Position numbers and translations under genes: made by a program
The notes under the pieces: model-generated
Databases searched by the model: none
Seen by the model: the letters and a program-made list of their open reading frames with translations, nothing else
Told to the model about the DNA's origin: nothing
Shown here: piece after piece, positions 52,774 to 63,300 of the stretch
Numbering within the stretch: the first letter of the stretch is position 1
Layout: each line of letters starts with the position of its first letter
NCBI GenBank assembly: GCA_039621445.1
Contig: CP154954.1
Location: forward strand, 74,970,634-75,034,633
Length of the DNA: 64,000 nucleotides
Reading direction: 5' to 3'
From: Euglena gracilis
Lineage: Eukaryota > Euglenida > Euglenophyceae > Euglenales

Positions 52774-53356
52774 TGTCGGCTGTCGGCCCGCCGACAGCCG
52801 GTTTCTCAACATTCCCCCCGCGATAGGACTCACCCAGTGGGTAGGAAGCTCCAGAAGTCAATAGGAAGGTGAGCAAAATGTTGCAGAACTGGAAATACAA
52901 AAGAAAAGAATAAAGGAGCAAGGCATTCCATTCAAAAATAATTCTCTGTATGTTACTTTCACCCACTGCAAGCACAGGTGTGTCTGACCAAGGTGTGCAG
53001 GTTCCTTGTGTGTGCTTTGCCTTTTGAATCAAGTCCATGCTAAAAAGGTTCTTCTCTGTGGGTTTTCTTTGGATTTAAGGACAGAAAAAGCCATTTTCAG
53101 TTCAAAGTTTTTGGATCCTACTCCGGTATGCCAACCCAGCCACTTACAGGGGGCAAAAAGCCGGGCTTCCGTCCCTGAGCCCTCCGGAGGCTCTTTTTAT
53201 TGAAAAACCCTGGGGCTGGGTGGTGACCGTAGGTGGGGGAAAAGGAAGAAGGAGGCCCAGTCAGTCAGGCACTCCATTACCCAGGCATTTCAATTCATTC
53301 CGGTACACCTTTACACTTTCGTCGTCTCGTCTTTTTCTTCAAACCCCCCACCGACA
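52774..53356 (+). repeat. Left LTR (583 bp)
   Basis: TGTCGGCTGTCGGCCCGCCG... to ...CCCCCCACCGACA. It contains no MITE and therefore preserves the pre-insertion sequence CTTCTCTGTGGGTTTTCTTT (53059-53078), corresponding to the filled site at 58205-58490. Confidence 0.92.
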
Positions 53357-56300
53357 TGGTAAGCAGAGGTTTGCTGCTGGGCTGTGCACAACAGAATCTT
53401 TTTGAAATCTGTGGTTTCTTTGGAATCTGTGCACCATAAATCTGCTGGAATCTATCTGTACATCAGATGGTGCTGTAAATCGTGGGTGAATATTTTCATC
53501 TGGTGTTTTTGCAAATGGAATGGAATCAATCTGTGAGCAAGGCTCTGGGGGGAAGGACACTGAAACGGCCCAGATTTTTGCAATTCCCAGTGGTAGGAGA
53601 ACGGGCCAGGTTGAGTGTCAGTCGAGAGCCAAGCTCTAGCTCCAGGTTGTCGGGTGTGATTTCTTTCTGTGGCTTGTGGTTTTGTCAGTGTCTTATTTTC
53701 AGCAGCTTTTTCCCAAATCAGGCTGTGTTTTTTTGAACGAACTGTGGAGTCCAATCTGGAAGATACTTTTTCTGGCAGAACTTTCATTTTCAGGTTGATG
53801 GTTTTTCAGTTTTGGCTGTGGGAAAGTCAAGTTTAAGTTTTCTTCAGCAGTGATTCAAGTTTTTATCGCTTTCTGGTTGTGGATTTTTTTCGGATAAACC
53901 TCAGAATGCTTGAAGCATGTCATTTTTGAGAAACACCGTTTTCTCTGGGGTGCACAGTACCCTTTTACTTGTGCTCAAGCAGCCAGACAAACAGTTCCAA
54001 AAGTTTTTTGTTTTGCCAGTCCCAGTTTAACTTTGATCAGGGTGAGTTGACTGCAGATGTGGCAGGTGCTCAATCCACAGACTGGGACATCATTTCAGTG
54101 GGTTTGTATGCTGGTCCCATGCATTTGTGGGCTCCGAGTCCATCTTTTGGGAGAGGTTTACTGGTTTGTTCAGTGACTTTTTTCCTGTCTGGGACATGCA
54201 TCAACCTGTTCCATTTTCACAGTTTTGTTGTTTCACTCAGTTTCGGTGTGCTTCCAGTGAGGCAGCCCAGTTCGGTTTTGGGTTATGCCGTTTCGAGGGG
54301 AAAAAACACCTCTATCGAACACTGGCAGGCAGAGTAATTTTCATTCATTTTTGGGATTGACTGGTCAAAGAGGGGTACCGGGTGTGTAAATCCGGGAGGA
54401 ACAGACACCCCCGTCGACACACATTTATGGGCCCAGGGATCCTGAGTTCAGTGGTGTTCAGTTTTCAGTTCAGCGTTCAGTGGTTCAGTTTCAGTTCAGT
54501 GGTTTTGTTTTTGGCTGCAACCTGGGGAATTTTTAGTGACAAATCCAAGTTTTCAGCTGATGAATTAACAAGGGGGACGTACACGGCAGGTGGTTTGCGC
54601 AGACCAACTTTTGTGTAACCCCCAAGGAAATTCATTTGGTTGGGACATATGGGTGGTTGCATTTTCTGAGAGCCCCATTCCGGAAAGTCTCAGAGTCATC
54701 ATTGGGCAGCTGAGGGTGTTGTTCAGCTGCATAATCGCCAGAATTTTGTTTCATGAAATTTGGTTGTATTGTCAAGCCTGTTGGGAAACAAAGTCCACCA
54801 GAATATTTCTGGAAAAAATCCCAAAGTGGTGGCAAAGCTCATTTTTTCCTTGTCCTGTGTGATCTGTTGGCCAATTGGTGAGCCATAATCTCATTCTCAT
54901 CCGGGTTGGTTTGCTTGGTTGTGGTCGGCTGCACATTTTTCCAACAGCAGCACTGATTTTTTGATTTTTCCAACAGCTCCGTTTTGTGTTGCAGCCTGCT
55001 GCTGTGGATGCTAATTTTGTCGTAATGGGGTTCCTCCCTTCCCCAATTGCCATGAGGTGTTCGGCAATATAATAGACAATGATGCATCTTGGTTTTTTTG
55101 TTGTGGTTTGGCCACACTGACAAATTAATCTGTGATGGGTGTTGTGAGGAGGCAGCCATAGGGTCCAGCTTTTTGTGGATGTTTGTTGCTGTGTTTGCCT
55201 TTTTTGTTTCTTTTTTCCCCTCGTGCAGGTTTTCAACTCAACAACGCAAGGAGAGAGTTTCGAGATATTCACCGAGGAGAATTTATCAAGAATTTTGCAA
55301 TTTGGACTACCACAAGCAGAATTTTGTCGCCACGGTGGGCACTTGGAAGTGGTGTTGTGACCACCCAGCTGGGAAGTTAATGGTGAGCCTCGTTGTGTTG
55401 AATCCTGGCTGGTAATTGGTTTGGGCTGAAGCCCAGGATTCATTCTCCCGCTCTGAGACAGTGTCAACTCTCCCCAAGCGGTGTGGCCACGCCGTACGGG
55501 GGGGGGGGGGGGCTGCCCAATTAGTCTGTCTGGGTGCAAGAATCAGCTTATTTTTCCTCCAGTGAAGAATTTTGGAGGAATACAAATGTAAATGGGCTCT
55601 CCCATCATTCGTGGGGAGTCCATTTGGCTGAGTGCACCGAAGTAATTGTTATGACAACTGGATTACTTTCTTTGGAGTACCGAGCCTCAGGATTGAGCGT
55701 TCAATTTTTCTGCTTTTGGATCCTGGCAGATTTCGGCTCGGGCAACAATTTCCAAGTTTCTGGACCCCTGCCACCCCGTGTGCTGTGGGGGGGGGGGGGG
55801 GCTCAGCGAAGCCTGATCCCGTGACTAATTCGGTTTTGGTGGAGCTGAATTTTGTTTTGCAATGGTTGGAAATGTGAAGCCCAGGTTGAATTAATTGAGG
55901 TTCTGCCCTCCAGCCCTTTTTGCGGGGGGGGGGCAGTGTGAAGCCCGTCGTCCTTTGATGGTGAAAGTGAGTGATTTCGTTCGGTTTGGACAAGAGGTCC
56001 AGGTTTGTGATTTTTTTGGGGTTTGGAGGCTGAAGCCAGGTTATGCCCCTTGTCTCTTGTTGGGGGGGGGGGGGCAGCAAAAAATCGCCTTGGCTGCGAG
56101 ACTTGGATTTAAATTTTTGGGATATTTGAGTTTGCCAAGTCATTTAACCCCCATTGCCCCGTGTGAATGGGGGGGGCAGTGAGAATATTCCTGGAGAGTC
56201 GCATTCTTCGGGATTTTTGAATTTGCTGGGAACCCCCGACCCTCACGGTTCTGTTGTTTTTGTTGCCGGGGGGGGGGGGCAGATCGGTTGGTTATCACGG

Positions 56301-57165
56301 ATATTGTGATTCGGTTTGGCAGTCTGTGCAGTCCACAGTTGTGGGATGTTGTGTGGCTGACTTTGGGTTTGGAGGTTGGAATTCCTGGATGAATTAGTTG
56401 AGGGCTTTTGCAGGCCCTGCTTTTGTGGAGGATACATCTGTGTTGGAAAAAATCTGGCATTTTTATTTTTTCGCAAGGAGAAAACCGAGTTCAGATTTGC
56501 AGACTCAGTTTTTTGATTCGGTTTGGATTTTGAGAACTGCAATTTTCATGGAATATTCGAACTCGGGGGGGGGTGGACCCTCCTCAGTTCAGGCCCAGGT
56601 GTGTGGGCCATTTTCTGAGAGCCACGTGTTGCGGCTGAGGGCCAAACGGATGCCCTGTGATTTTTTGTTCATTTTTTCGGTGGGCCAAAGGGATGCCCTT
56701 TCCCAAAAGAAAGACTTCCAGACACATTGTCGGTTGGTTTTTCGATTGGAGCAAACAATACATGATCCCACACCACACACCCCACCGCACGCGCCATTGT
56801 ACACTATTCCCATATAACCGTCTTACCCTCTCACCTACTCGCCATTTCTCACCTTTTCGCTGTTTCACCAACATCCATTTTTTTCTCTTCACTGGAAAGG
56901 AATGCTTCGCTCTTCGTTTTTTTTACCCAATCAAAGAATCACGCCGGGCACTGTGAGCCAAGTCCCTGATTCAAAAGAATTTCATTTCTTCACAAAAAAC
57001 AAATCAACGAATGTTCAGTTGTTATTGTTTGGATTCTTTCCTTCCTCACCAGGGGCAATATTCTTGAACACTGCCAACGGGACATTTTAATAAAGGCAGT
57101 TTGAGGGACAGGCCTGGGGGGAAGTGTGCCCGAAGATTTTTTGTTTTCGATTCTTTTATGGGTTC
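53357..57165. other. Interior of the LTR element, no gene recognised
   Basis: Moderately T-rich sequence with scattered frames under 110 codons and no retroviral motif. Several ~150-bp stretches after 55800 share the form 'TTGGA...TGGGGGGGGGGCAG' (55790, 55925, 56060, 56170, 56265), a loose repetitive texture. Confidence 0.6.
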
Positions 57166-57169
57166 CATG

Positions 57170-57607
57170 GGTACTTATCTGTTATCGTACGACGGACCCC
57201 CCCCCTTTCGGTTATGGTACGACACCCTTTTTTTGGGTTATTTAGGGTTAATTAAAGGAATAGGGTTAGGTGCGCACATGCACGTTTGCGCTACATGGCC
57301 ACGTTGCGCTACATGGCCACGTTGCGCTACATGGCCGTGTAGCGCAACGTGGCCATGTAGCGCAACATGGCCATTAGCGCACCTAACCCTACTCCTTCAA
57401 TAACCCCATAATAGCGGTACATGGCCATGTTGCGCTACACGGCAATGTAGCGCAACGTGGCAATGTAGCGCAACATGGCCATGTAGCGCACTGTAGCATG
57501 AGCGCACCTAACCCTACTCCTTCAATAACCCCATAATAACCCAGAAAAAGGGTGTCGTACCATAACCGAAAGGGGGGGGGTCCGTCGTACGATAACAGAT
57601 AAGTACC
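57170..57607. mobile_element. Mutator-like MITE, 9-bp TSD GGTTCCATG
   Basis: The ends GGTACTTATCTGTTATCGTA and TACGATAACAGATAAGTACC are flanked by GGTTCCATG (57161-57169 and 57608-57616). The TIRs extend about 75 bp (through GGACCCCCCCC, ATGGTACGACACCC). The core holds GGAATAGGGTTAGGTGCGC facing GCGCACCTAACCCTACTCC, between arrays of GCGCTACATGGCCACGTT in both orientations. A 9-bp duplication is typical of Mutator-like transposition. Confidence 0.88.
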
Positions 57608-57925
57608 GGTTCCATGTTCCTTTTGCATACACAAGTTCGGACTCAACAAAGTACAAGAACTCCCCCACATTTTTTGTGGGACGTTTCTTTGTCCCTTCCA
57701 CCACCGGTGGCGGTGGGGGGGGGCTGGCCCCGTTATCACCTGATTTTTCAGGTGCCCCTAAAAGCACTATCAAGTTGCTGGGGGGGGGTCACCACAGCCC
57801 TTCAAAAAAATAAAAAAAATGCCCCCGGAGGCCAAAACGGCCCAACCTTAAAAAAAAAATGCATTTTCCCCATTTCAAAGGGGGGGGGGCAAAAATTGGT
57901 CCGACTAACGTCGCAAGGGAGGGGG

Positions 57926-58775
57926 TGTCGGCTGTCGGCCCGCCGACAGCCGGTTTCTCAACATTCCCCCCGCGATAGGACTCACCCAGTGGGTAGGAAG
58001 CTCCAGAAGTCAATTGGAAGGTGAGCAAAATGTTGCAGAACTGGAAATACAAAAGAAAAGAATGAAGGAGCAAGGCATTCCATTCCAAAATAATTCTCTG
58101 TGTGTTACTTTCACCCACTGCAAGCACAGGTGTGTCTGACCAAGGTGTGCAGGTTCCTTGTGTGTGCTTTGCCTTTTGAATCAAGTCCATGCTAAAAAGG
58201 TTCTTCTCTGTGGGTCAGGCTTCTTTTTAAGACCCCCGGGGGGGGAGGCGGGGGGGTGCCCGCCCACCAACCCGGGGGGGCGCGGGACCCCCCCCCGGGG
58301 GGGGGGCGGGGACCCCCCCCAAAATCGGGCCCGTAAAAGGCAATTTTCAAAAAAAGGTATACCCAGCGCCTCTGGCTCGGGACCCCCCCCCGGGGGGGGG
58401 GGGTCCGGCCCGGACCCACCCACCCACCCCCCCTCCCCCCGGGGGGGGGGTCTGCTGACTTAAAAAGAAGCCTGCTGTGGGTTTTCTTTGGATTTAAGGA
58501 CAGAAAAAGCCATTTTCAGTTCAAAGTTTTTGGATCCTACGCCGGTATGCCAACCCAGCCACTTACAGGGGGCAAAAAGCCGGGCTCCTGGCCCTGAGCC
58601 CTCCGGAGGCTCTTTTTATTGAAAAACCCTGGGGCTGGGTGGTGACCGTAGGTGGGCGAAAAGGAAGAAGGAGGCCCAGTCAGTCAGGCACTCCATTACC
58701 CAGGCATTTCAATTCATTCCGGTACACCTTTACACTTTCGTCGTCTCGTCTTTTTCTTCAAACCCCCCACCGACA
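57926..58775 (+). repeat. Right LTR, interrupted by a MITE
   Basis: Same sequence as 52774-53356, with a 267-bp addition (259-bp element plus 8-bp duplication). The LTR length without it is 583 bp, identical to the left LTR. Confidence 0.92.
58216..58474. mobile_element. hAT-like MITE, 8-bp TSD CTGTGGGT, empty site known
   Basis: The ends CAGGCTTCTTTTTAAG and CTTAAAAAGAAGCCTG are flanked by CTGTGGGT (58208-58215, 58475-58482). The left LTR has a single CTGTGGGT at the equivalent place. The interior consists of C/G-run hairpins and CAATTTTCAAAAAAAGG. Confidence 0.95.
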
Positions 58776-59374
58776 CCACCCCTTCCTTTTCCTCCTTTGC
58801 CACCACTCTTTCCTTGGCCCTTGAAATTCTGCCAATCTTTCCATGCAAAATTGCCTTTACCACCCCCCTTGCTGCGTCCTCCCCCCCTTGGGCTTGGGGG
58901 CCTTGAATTTGTGCGGGGGGCCCTTGATTTGCATCCGGCAATTTTGTCCAACACTTAGCGGCAATATGCCCCATCTTACCACAACGTTTGCACAGTGCTC
59001 TGATTACACCTTCGTTGCATTCTGTTGTGGGGGTGGGGGTAGGGAGTGGTGCTTCTTCCACTTTTTTGAATGGAAACGGGACAATTAAAAGTTTTTGATG
59101 TGTCCCCCCCCTCCTTTTCGTTTTAGAATTTTGAGACTTTCATTTTCCGTTCCCGTGGAAACTTCTGTCACCCTCATCCATTGGGGGGTTTGGTTGCGTT
59201 CCGGGAGGAACCACACCGCTTAAATTCAAGGGATTGCTCCTTTTGCGTGAGCCATTTGTGCATCATTCCCATGATTTCCGTGGAGGGTAGTTGAAATTCT
59301 TTAGGAGAAACTTGCAATTTTTGCCGGTTTGACAAATTGGGTGCCTGTAATGGTTGAAAAAAACAGGCCCCCAA
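58776..59374 (-). pseudogene. Ty3-like gag with CCHC zinc knuckle
   Basis: The frame starting 59061 contains CKRCGKMGHIAAKC (C-x2-C-x4-H-x4-C, residues 24-37), a nucleocapsid knuckle binding RNA. An upstream frame (59374-59174) carries the capsid-side residues LQVSPKEFQLPSTEIMGMMH. The frame runs into the inserted LTR at 58775, showing that gag was cut off from the rest of the polyprotein by that insertion. Confidence 0.75.
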
Positions 59375-59379
59375 AGCAA

Positions 59380-60150
59380 CATGTCAACTCATCAGGGATG
59401 AAATTAAAACCACCTGGGTACATCCCCCAAAAATTGTCCACCTACCCAAAAACCAGAGCAAGTTTGGACCTGAACCAGGCAGAAAATATACTGCAGGACG
59501 AAAAAAAATGGATCCGTTGTGAATTTAACCTCTCAACATCTCATACCCTGGTTTTTGATTTCAAACCAGAGTGAGAACAAAAAAAATGGAGGTTGATAAC
59601 ATTTGCAGGGAACTAAAATAACAGTTCCAAGTCAATTCTTTCAAAATGGATCACATCCAGCATATTTTTCCTTTTTTGGAAAAAGACCACTGGGCATCCA
59701 AAATCGACTTAAAGTACGCCTATTTTCCCATCCCAGTTAGCCAAGCCCTAGGCGATTTTTTAAGACATCAAGTGGGGGGGGGGGAGATATGGGAATTCCA
59801 GGCCGGCTGTTTTGGCCTGAATGTCATGCCCCAAATCTTCTTGGAGGTCATGAAAACTTTCGAAAAATTTTGGAGAGAAAGGGGCATTCGGGTATTTATT
59901 TACCTGGACGACATTTTGCTCGTGGCCCCTACACAATTTACAAAACAATTTACAAAATCACCTAAACACAGGTTCAAAGATTTGCTGAAAGCAGTGTTCT
60001 GAATCAATGTCAAAAAATCAACCCTACATCCCACCCAAACTGTAAATCCTCTCGGGTTTCAACTCAACTTCCAAGAAGGAAAATTGCAAGTACCCCCCCC
60101 AGAAATTAAAGACAACAAAGAAGGAACTGGGAAAATTTGTGAAAAAAATT
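59380..60150 (+). pseudogene. DIRS-type reverse transcriptase fragment 1
   Basis: 59380-59580 encodes the region before the palm (LVFDFKPE before a stop). After a stop in KWRLITFCRELK, the frame 59646-60002 gives MDHIQHIFPFLEKDHWASKI, IDLKYAYFPIPVSQAL (D then K-Y instead of K-D), EFQAGCFGLNVMPQIF and VFIYLDDILLVAPTQ with intact YLDD. At about 60000 a stop interrupts, with related residues following. It is similar to 63310-63996 in the same orientation and not to the 39.4-41.0 kb RT in detail. Confidence 0.82.
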
Positions 60151-60185
60151 TCTTGTCAAAAAGTCACATATGGCACGAAGTGGGG

Positions 60186-60640
60186 AGTGGCAAGGGGGGG
60201 TAAGGGGGGGTAAGGGGGGGTAAGGGGGGTAAGGGGGGGTAAGGGGGGTAAGGGGGGTGGGTAAGGGGGGGCTAAGGGGTCGGGGGGGTAAGGGGGGGTA
60301 AGGGGGGGGGTAAGGGGGGGTAAGGGGGGGGGGTTTGGGGGGGGTAAGGGGTGGTAAGGGGGGGTAAGGGGGGGTGGTAAGGGGGGGGGTAAGGGGGGGT
60401 TAAGGGGGGGTAAGGGGGGGTAAGGGGGGGTAAGGGGGGGTAAGGGTGCGTAAGGGGGGGGTAAAGGGGGGGAGGGGGGGTAAGGGGGGTAATGGGGGGT
60501 AAGGCCGGTAAGGGGGGGTAAGGGTAAGGGGGGGGTAAGGGGCGGTAAGGGGGGGTAAACGGGGGTAAAAGAGGGTAAGGGGGGGTAAGGGGGGTAAGGG
60601 GGGTAAGGGGGGGTGAGGGGGGGTAAGGGGGGGTGAAATG
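60186..60640 (+). repeat. (TAAGGGGGG)n array
   Basis: About 45 units of TAAGGGGG to TAAGGGGGGGG, 7-11 bp each, G-rich on the plus strand. A second array is at 61195-61385. The long proline/tyrosine frame on the minus strand (LPPLTPPYPP) is only a translation of the array. Confidence 0.95.
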
Positions 60641-60718
60641 GGGTGTGTTGTTGATCTGTATGCAGATTTGCAGTCCTCAAAAGAGGCCCATATACGCGTT
60701 TTTTCGCAGTAAACAATT

Positions 60719-61145
60719 TGCAATGCCAAACACTGGACACACAATCAGTTTGACCCACGGAAAGGATACTGTCATTTGGGATCCAGGGGGGGGGTCGGGT
60801 GGGGGGAGGGGGGAGGAGCCCCCCCCCGCCACTGCGAACGGTTGAGCACAAAAGGAATTTGCTATGCCTATATTATGCGGAAAACCGAATTTTCAATGCC
60901 AAACACTGGACACAGAATTCAGACGCAAAATCAGTTTGACCCACGGAAAGGATATTGTTATTTGGGTTCCAGGGGGGGGTTCGGGGGGGGGGGGGGGGGG
61001 CCCCCCCCCCCCCCCCGCCACTGCGAACGGTTGAGCACAAAAGGAATTTGCTATGCCTATATTATGCGGAAAACCGAATTTTCAATGCCAAACAATGGAC
61101 ACAGAATTCAGACGCAAAATCAGTTTGACCCACGGAAAGGTTACC
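60719..61145 (+). repeat. ~180-bp tandem repeat, 2.4 copies
   Basis: Units start at about 60719, 60895 and 61078 with CAATGCCAAACACTGGACAC, and each contains TCAGTTTGACCCACGGAAAGG, a G run followed by a C run, then GCCACTGCGAACGGTTGAGC and CTATGCCTATATTATGCGG. The third copy breaks off after CACGGAAAGGTTA, where the second G array begins. Confidence 0.88.
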
Positions 61146-61194
61146 ACCCATTGGAAAACTCAGAAGCCTGAAGCGGTGAGGGGGGGGGGGGGGG

Positions 61195-61385
61195 GTAAAG
61201 GGGTAAGGGGGGTAAGGGGGGGGTAAGGGGGGGGTAAGGGGGGGGAGGGGGTGGGGGGTAAGGTGGGTGGGGGGGGGGTAAGGGGGGTAAGGGTTGGGGT
61301 GGGGGGGCGAGGGGGGGGGGTAAGGGGGGGTAAGGGGGGGGGGTGGGGGGGGGGGGGGTGGGGGGGTGGGGGGGTAAGGGGGGGG
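61195..61385 (+). repeat. Second TAAGGGGGG/G-run array
   Basis: Mixed TAAGGGG units and uninterrupted G runs. It flanks the 180-bp repeat on the other side. Confidence 0.9.
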
Positions 61386-62363
61386 GGCCATTTTGCCTGT
61401 GCCGTCCCCAGCTTAGTTTCCCAACTTTTTGCCCCCTGGCCAGGTGCAATTTGGTGCCCTGTTCTTTGGGCCTTTTTCCTTCTCTTTTCAATTTTTGGGG
61501 CTCTTTCGGCTTCCACCCCAGCCCCCTGATTGAACCTTCCATTTCTGAGAGCCCTTCCCGTGCGAGGTCCTTCAAAGCAACAGAATCCTTGCCTGGGAAG
61601 GGGGTGCTCCAAGGGGGGGTGGTGGGCAATTCCACAGCCCCCTGGGATTCAAAAAAACCCATTTCGCAGTGAATAACGGCCCGATTGAGAGAAAAGAAAT
61701 TCTACTGGGAAGACCCTTCCCCCAAAGTGCAACCAGAGAGTTACACTCAGACAGACAGCACCCCTGCCTGGGGGGGGGGGGGGCTGGACATCCATACAGG
61801 CAAAATTGTGCAAGAATTTTGGACAGAAGAATCCGTAGCCACAGACCATGAGAAACAGTTTCCTTGTCAGTGGAAAACCGGGTAGGGCAGAAGGGACACC
61901 TTCAATTCCATTCTCAGGTAAAGTGAGGCCGCAGTACCAGAAGCCCTGTACAAACAGTTTTTGCCACGAATGGGAATATAGGCCAGATGCCCAGCAAGGA
62001 CATTCTGGGACTTCAAATTTGGAAGATGTGTCCTTCACAGATCTGTCATGGAGACCTGAGGTCACTGAAAGAATCAAGATTGATGGGAAGATGTTGAGAG
62101 ACAAGGGCGTAATCTTCAAATCAAGGGTCCAGTTTGAAGGAGAGAAGTTGGAAGTTACAAGGTCTAAGAACAAGTCACAGAGTGAGAAGAAGGAGCCCAG
62201 ATGTAAGAGTGTGAAGGTTCAAGCTCAAGTTACAATGAAGAATGTTGTTTTGCAAACTGTGGACATGGGACGGACGAGGAAGCTAAATGCCACTGAGAGT
62301 AGATGGACGAGAAGGAGGCGCTTTCCAGAGTTCCAGAAGACTGCAGCAGAGGTTCTGCCTTAG
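61386..62363 (+). CDS. Unidentified protein, possibly part of a DIRS-like element
   Basis: Two overlapping frames look weakly coding. 61685-61885 includes GLDIHTGKIVQEFWTEESVA. 61848-62363 (171 codons) includes SFTDLSWRPEVTERIKIDGK and VIFKSRVQFEGEKLEVTRSK, with a Lys/Arg-rich C-terminus. I recognise no domain. It lies between two RT fragments of one retroelement type and reads in their direction, so a gag-like upstream ORF of the right-hand element is plausible, perhaps with one frameshift between the two pieces. Confidence 0.35.
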
Positions 62364-63300
62364 TGTGGCTTGTTGACCCAAGGCTGGGATGTTACATGTG
62401 CGGAAGTGGGATTGGTAGCCCCATTGTGCATTTGGCAAAGTGGGCTTGAGAATGCCCCATGCTGTGCTTCTGCTGGCTGTGAGGCGGGTTTACCCCAGCG
62501 AGTTGGCTAATCCTTCCCTCCCCTCTGTGCAGTGTGTTCCACCTTTTCGGAAGAATGGAAACTGTTTTTCTGGAACACAATCCATTTTTGCCGCCCCTTC
62601 TCAAAACATTTAGCACCCTCCCACTCAAGGAGTCAAGAGAGATTGCCCTGGGCAATCTTCTGAGGAGGGGAGTGTGAGTGAGCCCCAAATTTGGCATCAT
62701 GCAAACAGATTACCAGATATGGTATCTGAAGTTTCACACAGTGATTCCTTGTTCATTTTTGCAGTGGCAAGCAAAATGTACTGTTTGCTGGGCTGTGTAC
62801 TGTGATCTGGACCTGGAACTTTCGAGTTAATTCCCAAGATTTGATTTTATGCCATACTGGGAAATGTGCAGGGTGGTCAGTGCTAAACTGGAAGGAATAA
62901 AGGCTGGCTGGCCCAGGGTTGCGAAAGGATTTACCCAGACAGAAGTAGACCTCAGAAACAGCCCTATGGTATGGAAGCCAACAACAAGATCATACAGAGA
63001 GAGTGTGAGCAAAAGGGAGAGACGTCATGCTCATCCCCCCGGAAAGTTCTCTTTTTCCACGGGCTCAGGCCCTCAGGGCCTCAGGGGCTGTGAAATGTCA
63101 AACACCCAGCACCCTGCCCCCGAAAATCATCTCATTCAGGAAATAAATTCTATGCAGGAAAAGTGGGGAGGCACCCCCTTACGTCACGGACTGCAAAAAA
63201 AGTATAAAAGATCACACTGGATTGCGAAAAATCTGGATCCGTAAAGGGTGGGGGATACGAACACCCAACACCTAATCCCCTGGTTTCTGGTTTTAAAACC
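62364..63300 (+). other. Retroelement-associated region, weak coding
   Basis: One frame (62849-63244, 131 codons, with GFTQTEVDLRNSPMVWKP) occupies the place of the region before the RT palm, but no motif is certain. The rest of 62364-62848 shows nothing I can name. Confidence 0.3.

Larger units (their letters stand above)
52774..58775 (+). mobile_element. Non-autonomous LTR retrotransposon (LARD-like), 6.0 kb
   Basis: Two direct repeats, 52774-53356 and 57926-58775, both begin TGTCGG and end CCGACA (TG...CA). The 4-bp flanking duplication is CCAC. After the left LTR comes TGGTAAGCAGAGG, a candidate primer-binding site resembling the initiator-Met type. Before the right LTR comes AAGGGAGGGGG, a polypurine tract. 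The 4.57 kb interior has no gag/pol motifs and only short frames. The LTRs differ by roughly ten substitutions outside the inserted MITE. It needs enzymes from another element. Confidence 0.88.
42200..59374 (-). mobile_element. Ty3-like retrotransposon, split by two nested elements
   Basis: Reading from right to left on the minus strand: gag (59374-58776), methyltransferase-like domain (52773-52200), protease (51847-51539), RT (51158-49956), RNase H (49884-49529, resuming at 43940-43834), integrase (43530-42270). Two insertions lie inside, 52774-58775 (LTR element) and 43953-49516 (non-LTR element). Removing each insertion together with one duplication rejoins neighbouring coding sequence. 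The copy has many frameshifts and is dead. I could not identify its own LTRs. The right edge meets a DIRS-type RT fragment at about 59380. Confidence 0.82.

Noticed and set aside
60156-60851. Proline/tyrosine/leucine-rich 231-codon frame (minus strand), like a cell-wall extensin
   Set aside because: It is the reverse translation of the (TAAGGGGGG)n array and starts and ends with it.
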